64,000 nucleotides of DNA from Procambarus clarkii. Lineage: Eukaryota > Arthropoda > Malacostraca > Decapoda > Cambaridae. Made by a program: the position numbers and the translations under genes. The stretch lies in NCBI RefSeq assembly GCF_040958095.1, contig NC_091185.1, forward strand, positions 15,899,926-15,963,925, in the 5' to 3' direction. Below are positions 23,110 to 34,585 of this stretch, one piece after another (the first letter of the stretch is position 1; each line of letters begins with the position of its first letter). The notes beneath the pieces were generated by a model, which was not told the origin of the DNA, ran no database searches, and saw nothing but the letters and a program-made list of their open reading frames with translations.

Positions 23110-23689
23110 GAAACACTAACAATAATAAAGCTGTTAATGTGGGTGCCGTGCAAGTAACCTAGACTGTACATGCGTTTGACCACATTCCAGCTCTCTCCCT
23201 CACAAATCCACAAGCTAATTAAAGATGCATCACTTAACTACTAGTCAGGTGTTTCCTTTGCACGTGCAGGCCAGCTTCGAAACTGGTTTCTCGAAATGTT
23301 TCTAAATCATAGACGTCGTCTCGACAACAGGTTCGCAGTCAACACAGTCAGTCATACAATAATTCGAGTATCTTCTAGATCAATGGCTAATGACACAAAA
23401 TTACACATCATGTCAAGAATACCCTGAGAATTGTGGGAATATTGACATGAGGTTGAAGTAGGGTGGCGTGCCAGTGGGTTGGAATGTGGAATCAACTATT
23501 AACTCTTCTAATAGAATTCTAATAAAGGGCTACGAACATAGTATCCCATCTAAATTAGGAGGTCAAATAATAATGACGGACAATGGGTGACCATAGAACT
23601 AAAATCTTATTGAACATGAGAAAGGCAACCCGTCCTCTTACAAATAACGTCGCATTTCGCTCGTATGCGGTAAGCCCAAAAATTGCGAG
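23110..23689. other. No recognisable gene
   Basis: Mixed sequence; no convincing open frame or known family. Confidence 0.4.
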
Positions 23690-25177
23690 TACTCACCTAA
23701 TTGAGCTTGAGGGGGTTGAGTTCTGGCTCTTTGGTCCCGCCTCTCAACTGTCAAGCAACAGATGTACGGATTCCAGAGCCTACTTGGCTCTATCATATCT
23801 ACATTTGAAACTGTGTATGGAGTCAGCCTTCACCACATCACTGTCTAATGCATTTCATCTGTTAACTACTCTGACACTGAAAAAGTTCTTTCTAACGTCC
23901 CTGTGGCTCATTTGGGTACTCAGTTTCCACCTGTGTCCCCTTGTTTGCGTACCACCCATGTTAAACAGTTTATCTTTACCTACCCTGTCAATTCCTCTGA
24001 GAATTTTTTATTAATAGTGATCATGTCTCCCCTTACTCTTCTGTCGTCTAGTGTCGTGAGGTGCATTTCTCGCAGCCTTTCTTCGTAATTCATGCCGCTT
24101 AGCTCTGGGACTAGCCTCGTGGCATATCTCTGAACTTTTTCAAGCTTCGCCTTGTGCTTGACAAGATACGGGTTCCATGCTGGGGCCGCATACTCCAGTA
24201 TTGGTTTTACATATGTGGTATACAAGGTTCTGAATGATTCCTTACACAGGTTCCTGAAGGCAGTTCTGATGTTAGCCAGCCTTGCATACGCGGCAGATGT
24301 TATTCTTTTGATGTGGGATTCAGGAGACAGGGTTGGGGTGATATCAACTCCTAGATCCTTCTCTCTGTCAATTTCATAAAGAACTTTATCTCCCGTTCTG
24401 TATCCTGTGTGTCTGGCCTCCTGTTTCCACTGCCTAGTTTCATTTCCTTACATTTACTCGGGTTGAACTTTAGTAGCCAGTTGTTGGACCATTCATGCAG
24501 TGTGTCTAGGTCATCTTGTAGTCTCATACTGTCTTCTTCCGTCTTAATCCTCCTCATAATTTTTGCAGCATCAGCAACCAATGAGAGGAATGATTCTATA
24601 CCATCTGGAAGATCATTTACATATATAAGAAACAGTATGGGTCCAAGGACTGACCCCTGCGGGACCCCACTCGTGACGTCTCGCCAATCTGAGACCTCAC
24701 CCGTCAAAGTGACTCGCTGCCTTCTGTTACTTTGGTACTCTCTTATCCAATGGAGTACCTTCCCTTACACTCCTGCCTGCATCTCCAGCTTTCGCACTAG
24801 TGTGGCACTGTGCCAAAGGCTTTCTGACAATCCAAAAGTATGCAATCTGCCCACCCCTCTCTTTCTTGTCTGATTCTTGTTGCCTGATCGTAGAATTCAA
24901 TTAATCCTGTGAGCATGACTTGCCGTCCCTAAAACCATGTTCGTATTGTGACACAGTTCTTTCGTGCCAGATGTTCGACTAGCTTTTTTCGCAAAATTTT
25001 CTCCATTAGCTTGCATGGTATGCAAGCTAGAGATACTGGCCTGTAGCTCAGTACCTCCTGTCTATCCCTCTTCTTGTATCTCAGGACTACGTTTGCCGCC
25101 TTCCAAACGGCGACAAACGCCTTCCTCCTTCCACCTGTATACCCAAGAACACTCCACGTGTTCTTGGGTATAACCAC
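23690..25177 (-). pseudogene. Degenerate CR1-like LINE, RT to 3' end
   Basis: On the minus strand, from right to left: YRPVSLACIPCKLMEKIL (finger), [20 protein letters not shown] (motif B), then LVADAAKI where a catalytic xADD box is expected. HEWSNNWLLKFNPSKC, EYAAPAWNPYLVKHKAKLEK and RRVRGDMITI follow, with the 3' end ggcgggaccaaagagcc to gtgagtactcg at 23690. Frameshifts interrupt it and the catalytic Asp pair is damaged, so it is inactive. Its upper part falls in direct repeat A. Confidence 0.88.
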
Positions 25178-25815
25178 ATGTGGAGAGTCCTGAGTAGATC
25201 TTCAATCAACTGCAATATTCATCACTGTCTGTATGGGGAGAGATTGAATGAGAACACCGGTCTATTAATGTGAGGTCATATAAATTTATCTCTGTATTCA
25301 CCTAGTTGTCCTTGCGGGGGGACAATTTAAAAAAAAAAACTTTTTTTTTACACACAGTGTGTGTAAAAATAAACACACACACGTTGTGTGTCTTTTCACA
25401 CACTTTGCATTCTTGTGTTTGAGTTCCTAGTGTTGACTTTATATCAAATTCATGCTTGACGTTGACTCATTAGCACCTGTACAGGTAAGGGAAGGGTAGT
25501 CGAGGAACGGACATTTAATGGAGGATTTCAGTATGTCTGTGTTATTTGCTGTAATTCGGTCTCTGGTTGTGTATGTGATACACGTATTTACACATTTAAT
25601 CAGACTGAACATTGTGTTGAAGTTGAGGTTCGGTTCAATATTATACCGTTCATTTATTAGATTTCCATGTGTATGCTCTGATATCATTTCAGAAGAAACC
25701 AATGTGTCCAGAGAGGTAAGGAGTTATCTGTTATGATACCCTAATGTATTGATTACTGAGTTTATTGATTAATGTCTTTGGGATTTTTAATGCGATTTTG
25801 TTGTGATGTGAATTT
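24637..25815. repeat. Direct repeat A, right copy
   Basis: Identical to 1-1179. Here the sequence runs continuously from the LINE on the left and into AT-rich DNA on the right, so this is the more likely original. Confidence 0.95.
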
Positions 25816-26400
25816 GTGCTGTGTTATTGATTAAGCACTGTGAAGTATAGCCTAGTGTTACCGTGTTCTGATTGTCTGAGAGACAAGGAATTTATGTGAT
25901 CTTAAATTGTTAATTGAAGAAACAGTGAAGGTTATTAGTTCTTGTGATAGCTGTCCATTGAGGTAGTGTAGTTAATGTAATCAAGTGAAGTGACATATTC
26001 TTGTTTGGCAAGCTGTCTTGAGTGATAACGTTGTGTTAACGTAATTAGTCTTGATTAATTAGCTGTCCATATGAGAGCAATTAATGTAATTACTTACTGA
26101 TTGTTTAATTGTCTTGGTAACAGAGTAATTACTGTATTAGAAAATTATTGCTTTGATTGTGGGACTGTCTTAGTGACAGGTTGTAATTAATGTTAATTAC
26201 CTTTGCTGTTCATTGTCTAGATGACAGTAATTAACGTAATTAATTAACAAGATTAACTAGTGTAATTAACTTAATTGTTGTTTTAATTAAATTGATTGGG
26301 AATGTATTGTTCTGGTTCTGTGGGTAAAGTAATTGCAGTTATTTTGATTGTCGTCCTTAGAGACGTGTGTTAACGTAATTGAAAGTGTTACCGGAGACTA
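25816..26400. repeat. Degenerate tandem repeat with gtaattaa motifs
   Basis: Several diverged blocks of about 70-90 bases share a ctgtc(t/c)t core, a tgacag or tgataac element and then ttaacgtaatta or ttaatgtaatta. The array is old or under some constraint on the motif. No open frame. Confidence 0.55.
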
Positions 26401-27490
26401 TATTAGAGACCTGTGATGCTGTGTTTACATTGTTGTTATTGTTTTGCTGCACTTGTTTTGATTTTCATCTTGATTCCAAGTGAGCATCTAAATTGTTCAA
26501 ACTAGTTCAGTATAACAGCCGAGAGCGGTACGGACAGGAGTCCGTGCAATACTAAGGGCTGTTTGATTGGTTGTCATTAGTGTCACTCTGAGGACAATTA
26601 ATTTTTTGTGCTTTGTATTAGTATTGAGTTCTGTACTAAATTGTTGTTGTTAACAAGAGAAGTGTCTTTATGTCATCACCTATCAACAATACTTACCTCT
26701 CGCTTATGCTGTAACAGACCAGACTATTCCTTGTATTTAATGAAGTGAATCAGATTCTGGATTCGAATCTGATTCATGGTTATTATCACTGAACATAAAT
26801 TCGGTGTGAGGACCCATTAGTTACCATTATCATTGGCCTAAGTAATTGAGGAGCTTTACGACCTAGTGTATAGGGGACCAAGCAATTGGACCCTTGCGGC
26901 TGCTCTCGCTTTTTATTTTCAGCCTTGAGGAGTATAATCTACTTATCTGGCATTTAACATGTTGGCTTGTACAGTCCTTCTGTTTGAGCATCACTAGTGA
27001 ATTAGTGTAACCCATAATAGAAAATCTCACAACGTTATTGGTTTGAGATGAAATTATATTTTCTTTGATGGAGCCTCGTTGTTTGTGCATTGTCAAGTGC
27101 CTTAAAAGCTGATATCGGAAGGACTTACAGTTCTCAAGTGGAGATGTGAGAGCATACACGATATTTGTCTCTTTCAAGACGTTTTACTTGGTGCTGGGAG
27201 TGTTCTTCACTCGTCAATATTGTGGACATCTTGCTCTTATAGTTGATTGTCAGCTCTTTCATCTGGTTAGTATTTCCATCAATAATTCATTTTCAAGACC
27301 TTTTCCTCCATTTTGTGTGACTCACACAATAGTGTTGAAAGATTTATTTGTAGTAGCAATACTGTTTACCTTAATTTAAATGATATCTTCGATATATTCA
27401 TTAGAGAATTCATTACCGACTAGAACAAGTCCTACTTTTCTAGGCTCTGCATTAGCTAGTGGTGATAATGTTGCAAAAAAACAGGCTATA
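26401..27490. other. No recognisable gene; small hairpin
   Basis: AT-rich. A perfect hairpin at 26747-26775 has 11-bp arms (gaatcagattc, loop tggattc, gaatctgattc). Open frames are short and unconvincing. Confidence 0.5.
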
Positions 27491-27493
27491 GGG

Positions 27494-27747
27494 TTATCTT
27501 GAGGTTATATCTTGAGATGATTTCGGGGCTTTTTAGTGTCCCCGCGGCCCGGTCCTCGACCAGGCCTCCACCCCCAGGAAGCAGCCCGTGACAGCTGACT
27601 AACACCCAGGTACCTATTTTACTGCTAGGTAACAGGGGCATAGGGTGAAAGAAGCTCTGCCTATTGTTTCTCGCCGGCGCCTGGGATCGAACCCGGGACC
27701 ACAGGATCACAAATCCAGTGTGCTGTCCGCTCTGCCGACCGGCTCCC
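27494..27747 (-). mobile_element. tRNA-derived SINE
   Basis: On the minus strand: a tRNA-like head (gccggtcggcagagcggaca as A box region, gggttcgatccc as B box), a body with cctgttacctagcagtaaa and gggctgcttcctggggg, and a 3' part ggtcgaggaccgggccgcgg. A close relative lies at 52070-52322 and part of the body at 51268-51432. The 3' part recurs alone at 55364. Confidence 0.85.
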
Positions 27748-28282
27748 TTGAGCCGGTTGTAGAGAGTTTAAAGCAGTATATGTTTATTTGTATGACTGTT
27801 GGTTTGACACAAGGAGGTTAATTTTAGAGCAGATTGGGGTTTTGTGTAATTTTTGAGGTCTGGGGATAACAAACTTATGATCAGGGAAGTGGGTACTATT
27901 CTGCAAAGTTACCAGATGTATGATGTTGTAAAACTGTAGAATATTTAATTATGTACAGAAGAATATGTAGAAGAATATGAATAATATGTAGAAAAATAAA
28001 ATATGTAGAAAAATAGAATATGTAGAAAAAACTGTAGAATATAATATAAAAACAAATATTTGGGCAACAGCATATTTAAAATGGTCTTGAAAAATAGGTC
28101 TTTGCGTGTTTGCCTGTTCCATATACTCTTGAGGTTAGGTCCCACAGTCTCGCAATTTTTAAATTATTATATCTGTTGATCTGGAGATTTCAATACAACG
28201 AATAATGACATTGTAATTTGAACTGCTAAGTCAGACATTTAAAAGCAATGAGTAATAGATCCAAAGTTTTAGTATTTTGTGT
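27748..28282. other. No recognisable gene
   Basis: AT-rich, with local repetition of tatgtagaaaaata (27950-28040). Confidence 0.45.
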
Positions 28283-29029
28283 GTATTTACTCACCTAGAT
28301 GTGCTTCCGGTGGTTGAGCTCTGGCTCTTTGGTCCCCCCCACTTTCAACTGTCAATCAACTGGTGTATAAGGTTTCTGAGCCTTTTTGGCTCTATCATAT
28401 CTACAAATGAAATAATATATGGAATCTGCCTCCACCACATCCCTTTCTAACGCATTCCATTTATGAACTACTCTGACACTAAAAAAAAAATCTAATACCT
28501 CAATTGCTAATTTGGGCACTCAATTTCTACCTGTATTCCCTAGTGCATGTACCCCTTGTGTTAAATAATCTGTCTTTATCTACCCTATCAATTCCTTTAA
28601 GAATCTTGTATGTTGTGATCATGTACCCCCAAACTCTTGCCTTCCAGTGACGTGAGGTTTAATTCCCGTAATCTCTTCTAATAGCTCACACACCCCAGTT
28701 CTGGTACAATTCTGGGGGCAAACCTTTGAATTTGCTCCAGTTTAGTCTTATGCTTAATGAGATATGGACTCCATGCTGAAGCTGCATACTGCAAGATTGG
28801 TCTAACATATGTGGTATACAAGGTTCTGCATGGTTCCTTACACAAGTTTCTAAAGGTCGTTTGTATGGTGGCCAACTTGGCATATGCCGCAGATATTATC
28901 CTTCAATCATGGAATGCATCATGGGCTTCAAGGGACAGGTCTGGCGTGATATTAACCCCCAGGACATTCTCTCTCCTCCTGATTCTCGAAGAATTTAATC
29001 TCCCAAATGTTACCTTGTATATGGTCTCC
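28283..29029 (-). pseudogene. Host CR1-like LINE, 3' half
   Basis: On the minus strand it encodes TLYTTYVRPILQYAASAWSP, YLIKHKTKLEQIQRFAPRIV and the family 3' end (accaaagagccagagctcaa), ending at 28283 after gtgagtaaatacacac. It is interrupted at 29029 by the I-like LINE and continues at 34572. Confidence 0.85.
29016..29029 (+). repeat. 5' target-site duplication of LINE copy 1
   Basis: tgtatatggtctcc, repeated exactly at 34572-34585. Removing one copy plus 29030-34571 rejoins the interrupted CR1-like element. Confidence 0.9.
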
Positions 29030-29093
29030 AGTCTTACCTGGGACGCGGTCGGGTCAAGATACCTGCTCCGCACCTTCCCCCCCCCCTCCCCCC

Positions 29094-30674
29094 ATGCTGG
29101 GTACTGAGATGGAGACTCAGTCACCAGAAGACATGGCTACTTCCCACGGCGATATTAACATGGACTCTGAAAGCAGCCAGTCAGACGAGGAGGGCGAGTA
29201 TCTTGAAGTTCTGACAAGGAATAAGAAGAAACGCAGGAGACAGGAGGCAAGGCGTAGTGTGGACAGTAATACACTTAACGGAAACGACAAGAGAATGAAG
29301 AACGACGCCGAGACTGATGCAAACAAACGGACGGAACGATGTCAGGAAGGTGAGGGTCAGCGGAGATGGAGGCTTCTCTTCCCTGCCTCATGCACGCTGA
29401 CCTATCATCAGAAGCTGCTGTGGACAGTCAAACTCGGAAGAGAACACCGCAAGTTCGAGCCCCTGCTGAAGGAAGGTGTAAACAGACCTTACTTAACGGT
29501 AGGTTCTATGGAGGCAGTGATGTTTCTTAGCCAGCAAGGATATGATGGAATTGTTATGGAAATACCGGAGAGGAACGAGAAGCTGACGAAGGTAATTATC
29601 TATAAATACCCTCAGATTCTGGACCCCGAGTTCATCCTCGACGACCAACGATTTGTGTGGGCCAAGCGTCACCTTATTAAAGGTGAAGCTAGGAGTCAGG
29701 TGGTGGCTCTAGTGAGAGGTGAAGTACCCGAGAAAGTGTTCATCACCGGGGCTGGCTACAGGCATGTAGCAAAGTATGTGGAAGAGCCCATAATATGCCT
29801 GAAATGCTGCAGATGGGGGCATAAATCCTGGAGCTGTCAAAATGATCCACGATGTCGTTTCTGCGGAAAGTCTCACCCCTCTACTGTGTGTAGAAACAGA
29901 CTTAATCTGGGGGAGAAAATAGTTCCCAGATGCTGCAACTGTACAGGTGTTCACAATGCCAGCTCGGCTGTGTGTAGCAAGAGGCCGAGTATGGCTGTTC
30001 TCCGGCCGGTGAATGTTACAGAGCAAGCAAGAGCTCTTACCCAGACACCGGGAGCACAGCAAAACAGTCTGCCCCAAACAGTGCCAGTGAACCGGACGAA
30101 TGCGTGGGTAAAGGAGTTACCTTTACCTAGGCAGGCTCCAGCAACAAGCAGCCACGCCACCACTCAGGACTCCGGCAGTGACAGTGTAACGGTGAGTGAA
30201 GTGGCTGCTGTGGCTCAGAAAGAGGGTCATAATAATATGGTCAAGGAAGTGTGGGCTGAACTTAAAAAAGTTGGGGAGTTCCTCCAAAATCTGGGGCAGA
30301 GAATCGAGTCCATCGAGGCTAAATTAAACGTTCAGGAGGTCAAGGAAAATCACAAAACGGTGAAGGATAATCAGGATATAGTGGTTGAGGACAAAAATGA
30401 AATATTGAGTGATGAAATGAAGGAAAGTGAAGTGTGTGTGAATGATGATAGTCGTAGTGAAAGGAAGAACCCTATAATTACACATAAAATGAAGGAATCA
30501 TTTGGGCCAATAATGGACGTCACAGGACTGAAAAAATCTCTTGAGAATCGCAATGTCGCTTTTACTGGTGAACTTGGGAGGAGGTGGGAGATGTTATACA
30601 ACGTATGGCTATCATTTAGTGAACTTATTGGGGATGACTTAGGCAGTGAATTGATTAATAATGGATCACCCTAG
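29094..30674 (+). CDS. LINE ORF1, nucleic-acid-binding Gag-like protein
   Basis: 526 residues from the ATG at 29094 (MLGTEMETQ); an ATG at 29109 is an alternative. The frame is open upstream to 29007, but that part lies in flanking DNA and the target-site duplication, so it is not the native start. The order is an acidic/basic N-terminus, a globular region (about 90-230), three zinc knuckles of types CX2CX4HX4C, CX2CX3HX4C and CX2CX3HX6C (CLKC, CRFC, CCNC), a Ser/Thr/Pro linker and a predicted coiled coil (KKVGEFLQNLGQRIESIEAK). Such proteins coat the LINE RNA. It overlaps ORF2 by 14 bases (ATG 30661, stop 30672-30674). It appears intact. Confidence 0.9.
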   Translation: MLGTEMETQSPEDMATSHGDINMDSESSQSDEEGEYLEVLTRNKKKRRRQEARRSVDSNTLNGNDKRMKNDAETDANKRTERCQEGEGQRRWRLLFPASCTLTYHQKLLWTVKLGREHRKFEPLLKEGVNRPYLTVGSMEAVMFLSQQGYDGIVMEIPERNEKLTKVIIYKYPQILDPEFILDDQRFVWAKRHLIKGEARSQVVALVRGEVPEKVFITGAGYRHVAKYVEEPIICLKCCRWGHKSWSCQNDPRCRFCGKSHPSTVCRNRLNLGEKIVPRCCNCTGVHNASSAVCSKRPSMAVLRPVNVTEQARALTQTPGAQQNSLPQTVPVNRTNAWVKELPLPRQAPATSSHATTQDSGSDSVTVSEVAAVAQKEGHNNMVKEVWAELKKVGEFLQNLGQRIESIEAKLNVQEVKENHKTVKDNQDIVVEDKNEILSDEMKESEVCVNDDSRSERKNPIITHKMKESFGPIMDVTGLKKSLENRNVAFTGELGRRWEMLYNVWLSFSELIGDDLGSELINNGSP

Positions 30675-33600
30675 ACTGAAAGTGTTGTCATGGAATGTTA
30701 ATGGTTTAAGAAACAGGGTTACAGATGTTCATTGTTATGTGATGGGAAATGATATTGATGTTGTAGCTCTCCAGGAGACAGGGGATAGGAATGAAGGCTT
30801 ATTGAAATTAAATGGCTATAAAGGGTTTAACCTCTTCACCGCAAATAACATCAGAGGCACGTCGATTTATGTTAAGAACTCCATACCAGCAGAGTTAGTA
30901 GAACCGCCATCAAAAACGCAAGGTATAGAGAGTGTCTGTGTTAAATTATCATTAAGGGAAGGGGAATTTATTGTAGTTAATTTGTATGTATCCAGGAACT
31001 GCTTCGACGCTAACTATTTACCTGACTGCATTTACACTAATCCTTCACTGGTCATTGGGGACCTTAATGCTCGGCACACAAGCCTTGGGACAGTGGGTAG
31101 TATTAATGCTAATGGGGTCAAGTGGTTACAGTTTCTACAAGATTATCCAGATACCTGTCTCTTGGGAAACAATGAACCAACTCACATCATGGGAGGACGG
31201 CTTGACTATGCTTGCATTTTAAACTCTCAGGGGATTATGGGGGAGGCTCGGGTTGTTCGGGAACTACTTAGTGACCACTTTGCCTTGAACGTTGAATTAC
31301 CACTGGGGAAAAAGCAAGTCCACTTTCAAAGGAAAAGGCTAAATATTAATAAAGATATGAAAAATTATTTTATTCAAAATATGGGAGATTGGTATCAACA
31401 TTACACGCCGCTCTGCGTTGATACTTTTTACGAGGACATGGTCGAGAACATAGAGAAATTAGTACAGAGGGAAAATAACGGGGGCAGGGGAAGCAAGACG
31501 CACGGACCTAAGAAATTTAAATATTCCAATGATCAGCGAGTCAAGGGGTGGGAGAGAATGCTACGGAGTGCGCATAAAGAATGGTTAAAAAATGGAATGA
31601 GGGATGAAGAGAAAAATACAATGTTGGAAGTGGCTAGGGAATGCAGTCAGGTGAGGAAGGAGGCGCGGGACAGATACTGGCAAGAATTTGCTCAGTCCAT
31701 TGGTAATACTAAGAACCTTAAAGACATATGGAGAGCAGTAAACAAAATCAGGGGTTGTAAGACCAAATTCATTGCTCACTGAGATCCAGGGAAAGTTGCT
31801 AATGAGTTAGTAGATAAATGGGCTAGTGCTGCTGGTATGGAGTCCTTACCTGCAGACACGAGAGTCACCATTGAGTCATGGGAAAATATTAGAAATGGAG
31901 TAACTTTATGTGCCTTAAATATAATATCTATAACATGCACTGAGATAACTCACGATGAGCTACTGGATGCTATAAAAAGTGGCAGCTCTACTGCTCCGGG
32001 AAAGGATGGAGTAACGTATGACATACTTAATTATTTAGCCGGTATGAAACCTAGTCCCTTACTTGATTTGTTTAATATGAGTTATAGAGAGGGAAAGTTA
32101 CCAAGAAAATGGAAAGAGGCTGTCATCATTCCTATCCCTAAGTCAAACGGAGGCTACAGACCTGTCTCCTTAATATCCTGCTTTTGTAAAATGATGGAAA
32201 GGCTACTCTACCTTGTAGGTGATAACATGTCCAGTAATCTCTTTGGTTGTATCAAAGGCAAAAGTACTGCGGATTGTCTCTTAAAGTGTTTGTCTAATGT
32301 GGATGACAATTGTAGAGTTTTTGTTGATCTACAAGGAGCATTTGATAAAGCCAATGGGGAAGTAATCTTATACGAATTAGCCAATCTGGGAATAACAGGG
32401 AGATTGCTACACTGGATACGGGATTATCTACAAGGCAGAAAAGGTCAGGTGTATTACCAGGGATACATGTCTGAGGAACGGAGGTTTCAGTTAGGTACCC
32501 CACAAGGGGGAGTATTAAGTCCCACCTTATTCAATGTATTAATGAACAGATTAGCATCAGAGATGTATCCTCCAGGGGTCACGACGATCATATATGCTGA
32601 TGACATTCTTATACAAGGCACTTCTGGGAACAAAATTCAAACTGCTCTTAACATACTTGGTACAACCTGTCACAAGTTAGGCTTAGTTATAAATGCAGAT
32701 AAAACCAAATACGAGTATAGGAAACGAAGAAATATAACACTTACTCTAAATGGTGTGGAACTGAGCCGTGTTCAGAAGTACAAGTATCTGGGCATGTATG
32801 TTGGATACACATGTGAGAGTAAAAATGCTGAAATAAATCATATCAGCACCTTATGTAAAGCCCGTCTGCATCCTCTGAAAGCACTGGCTTTTTCTGGTAA
32901 AGGTGTTGGGGTACCTATCTTGCGGATGTTATACATAAGCACTGTTCGGTCCCTGATAGACTACGCAGCACCCGTTTTGTCTTACACAGGCCAAGGCAGA
33001 ATTCAAAAAATAGAGCTGATACAGAACGAGGCTATGAGGATTATTCTTGGATGTCAGAGAAATGCAATGATTGAAATAATGAGAATGGAATTAAATTTAC
33101 AGAGTGTGTGTGATAGAGTCCGTGACATTAACACTAGAGTATCTATTCGTTTCATGCGGAGAAAAGGAGGGGATAAGTTGTTTGAGAGCGTTCAGACCTG
33201 CTTGAGTGACGTACACACTTCCAGGAAACTGAGGGAGACACGCTACACGAGAGGATTAGCTCATGACCTCAGGGAATACGACGTACTTGACTGCTGTAAA
33301 CCCTCTCACCAGTGTAATAGGTCTGCTCCCTGGAAAGTACAGAAAATAGACGTCGAAATTGTACCCCTCAAGGTGAAAAAGATTCATCATGAACCGGGAC
33401 AATTACGGTGTTTGTACGGAAGCATGATATCTCGGTTACCAAGAGGCAACAGTTTACATGTATATTGCGACGGGTCGGTGGCGGAGGATGGCAGGGCCGG
33501 GTGTGGTGTCCTAATAAGGGATTATACGGAGTTTGGGACTGTGGACAAGATAATTGAACTCCGGCTTAGTAATATATCATCCACACAAGCTGAACTGCAG

Positions 33601-34302
33601 GCCATTCTGGCGTGTTTGGAGGAAGTACGTCATGACGACAAAAATGTTTTTGTATTTGTCGATAGCCGAGGAGCACTGGAGTCTTTAAACAGTCGAAACC
33701 CAGTCTTCATGTCTATAGTTGAGGACTGTAAGAGAAGAATAACTGAGATACAGCTGAAAGGTTATAGTGTGAAATTCATGTGGATTCCATCTCATGTTGG
33801 AATAGTGCTCAACGAGGTGGCGGATGACTTGGCCAAACGTGCCACATCAAAACCACAAGTTGACATTGAATGTGAATTCACAATGAGACAAATAAGAAGC
33901 AAAATCAGAAATATTCAGGCACAGGCGGGAGTGGAGAGGAGAGAGACAATGTATGAGAGTAGTCAAACCATGCAACACTACATGTATGTGAGTCAAAACA
34001 CCCATTTCACTTATGGTAAAAGGAGAAATGCTTGGAGTGACTCTGTGTACATGCGGCTCAGGCTTGGGTACAAATATTACTGGGAATATGGGATAGATGT
34101 TCATGATAATGACACGAAGTGTAACCTATGTGGTATGTTAAGGTCTCACACCCTGGCCCATTATGTTCTTGATTGTCCGTTGATTAATGTATATAGAAAC
34201 ACTGAGATAAGGACGGTTCCTGAACAAATAGCCTGGATGTGTCACAACGGAAAGGTTGATGATATTCTTGAGAGATATAAAAATTTTGCACCAAGGTTGT
34301 AA
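30661..34302 (+). pseudogene. LINE ORF2: endonuclease, reverse transcriptase, RNase H (one in-frame TGA)
   Basis: 1213 codons in one frame apart from TGA at 31780-31782 (codon 374). The APE endonuclease (1-215) shows SWNVNG, QETG (Glu39), GDLNARH (Asp134, Asn136) and SDHF (Asp205, His206). In the RT, motif A is FVDLQGAFDKA, motif B TPQGGVLSPTLFN and motif C YADD (codons 645-648). RNase H (from about 933) shows YCDGS, STQAELQAI, FVDSRGA and ADDLAK. The C-terminus has a zinc motif CNLCGMLRSHTLAHYVLDC. Compared with copy 2 it lacks five residues after KMMER (15 bases at about 32202, flanked by agg). The TGA would separate endonuclease from RT unless read through. RT and RNase H otherwise look intact. 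Confidence 0.92.
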
Positions 34303-34549
34303 TATTTTGTTGAATTATCTGCAGGTGTCTTGCAAATTGTCTATACTGTATACCTAGGTCATAAAAGTATTTGTGTGTACGTCTGATACCATACTACTTG
34401 TGAAGGAGGAAATGTATATGTTTACCTCTCAGAATGTTTGGTAATATGTTTATTGTTTGTGATGTGTGTCTATGTATATATTAACACGTTGTACTGAATG
34501 GGGTGAGAATAGCTTGAGCTACCTCATCCCTTTGTGTGTATTTTACCTC

Positions 34550-34555
34550 AATAAA
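34550..34555 (+). terminator. Poly(A)-signal-like AATAAA near the LINE 3' end
   Basis: AATAAA 16 bases before the 3' end of the element; also present in copy 2 (37702-37707, minus). Confidence 0.5.
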
Positions 34556-34571
34556 CTTATTTCAATTTCTA

Positions 34572-34585
34572 TGTATATGGTCTCC
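34572..34585 (+). repeat. 3' target-site duplication of LINE copy 1
   Basis: tgtatatggtctcc, identical to 29016-29029, directly after the LINE end ttcaatttcta. Confidence 0.9.

Larger units (their letters stand above)
29030..34571 (+). mobile_element. Near full-length I/Jockey-type LINE, copy 1
   Basis: 5.5-kb non-LTR retrotransposon with a 64-base leader, ORF1, ORF2, a 269-base 3' UTR and a 3' end of ataaacttatttcaatttc instead of poly(A). Flanked by a 14-bp target-site duplication inside an older LINE. The combination of a three-knuckle ORF1, APE-type endonuclease, RT and RNase H suggests the I clade or a neighbour. Known defects are one in-frame TGA and a 15-base deletion in the RT. A second, truncated copy lies at 37678-41582. 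Confidence 0.93.

Noticed and set aside
25816-27490. LTR of a retrovirus-like element
   Set aside because: No paired LTR, primer-binding site or gag/pol frame could be found nearby.
29007-29093. ORF1 of the LINE starting at 29007
   Set aside because: This part lies in the flanking LINE, the target-site duplication and the leader; the element begins at 29030, so the native start is 29094 or 29109.
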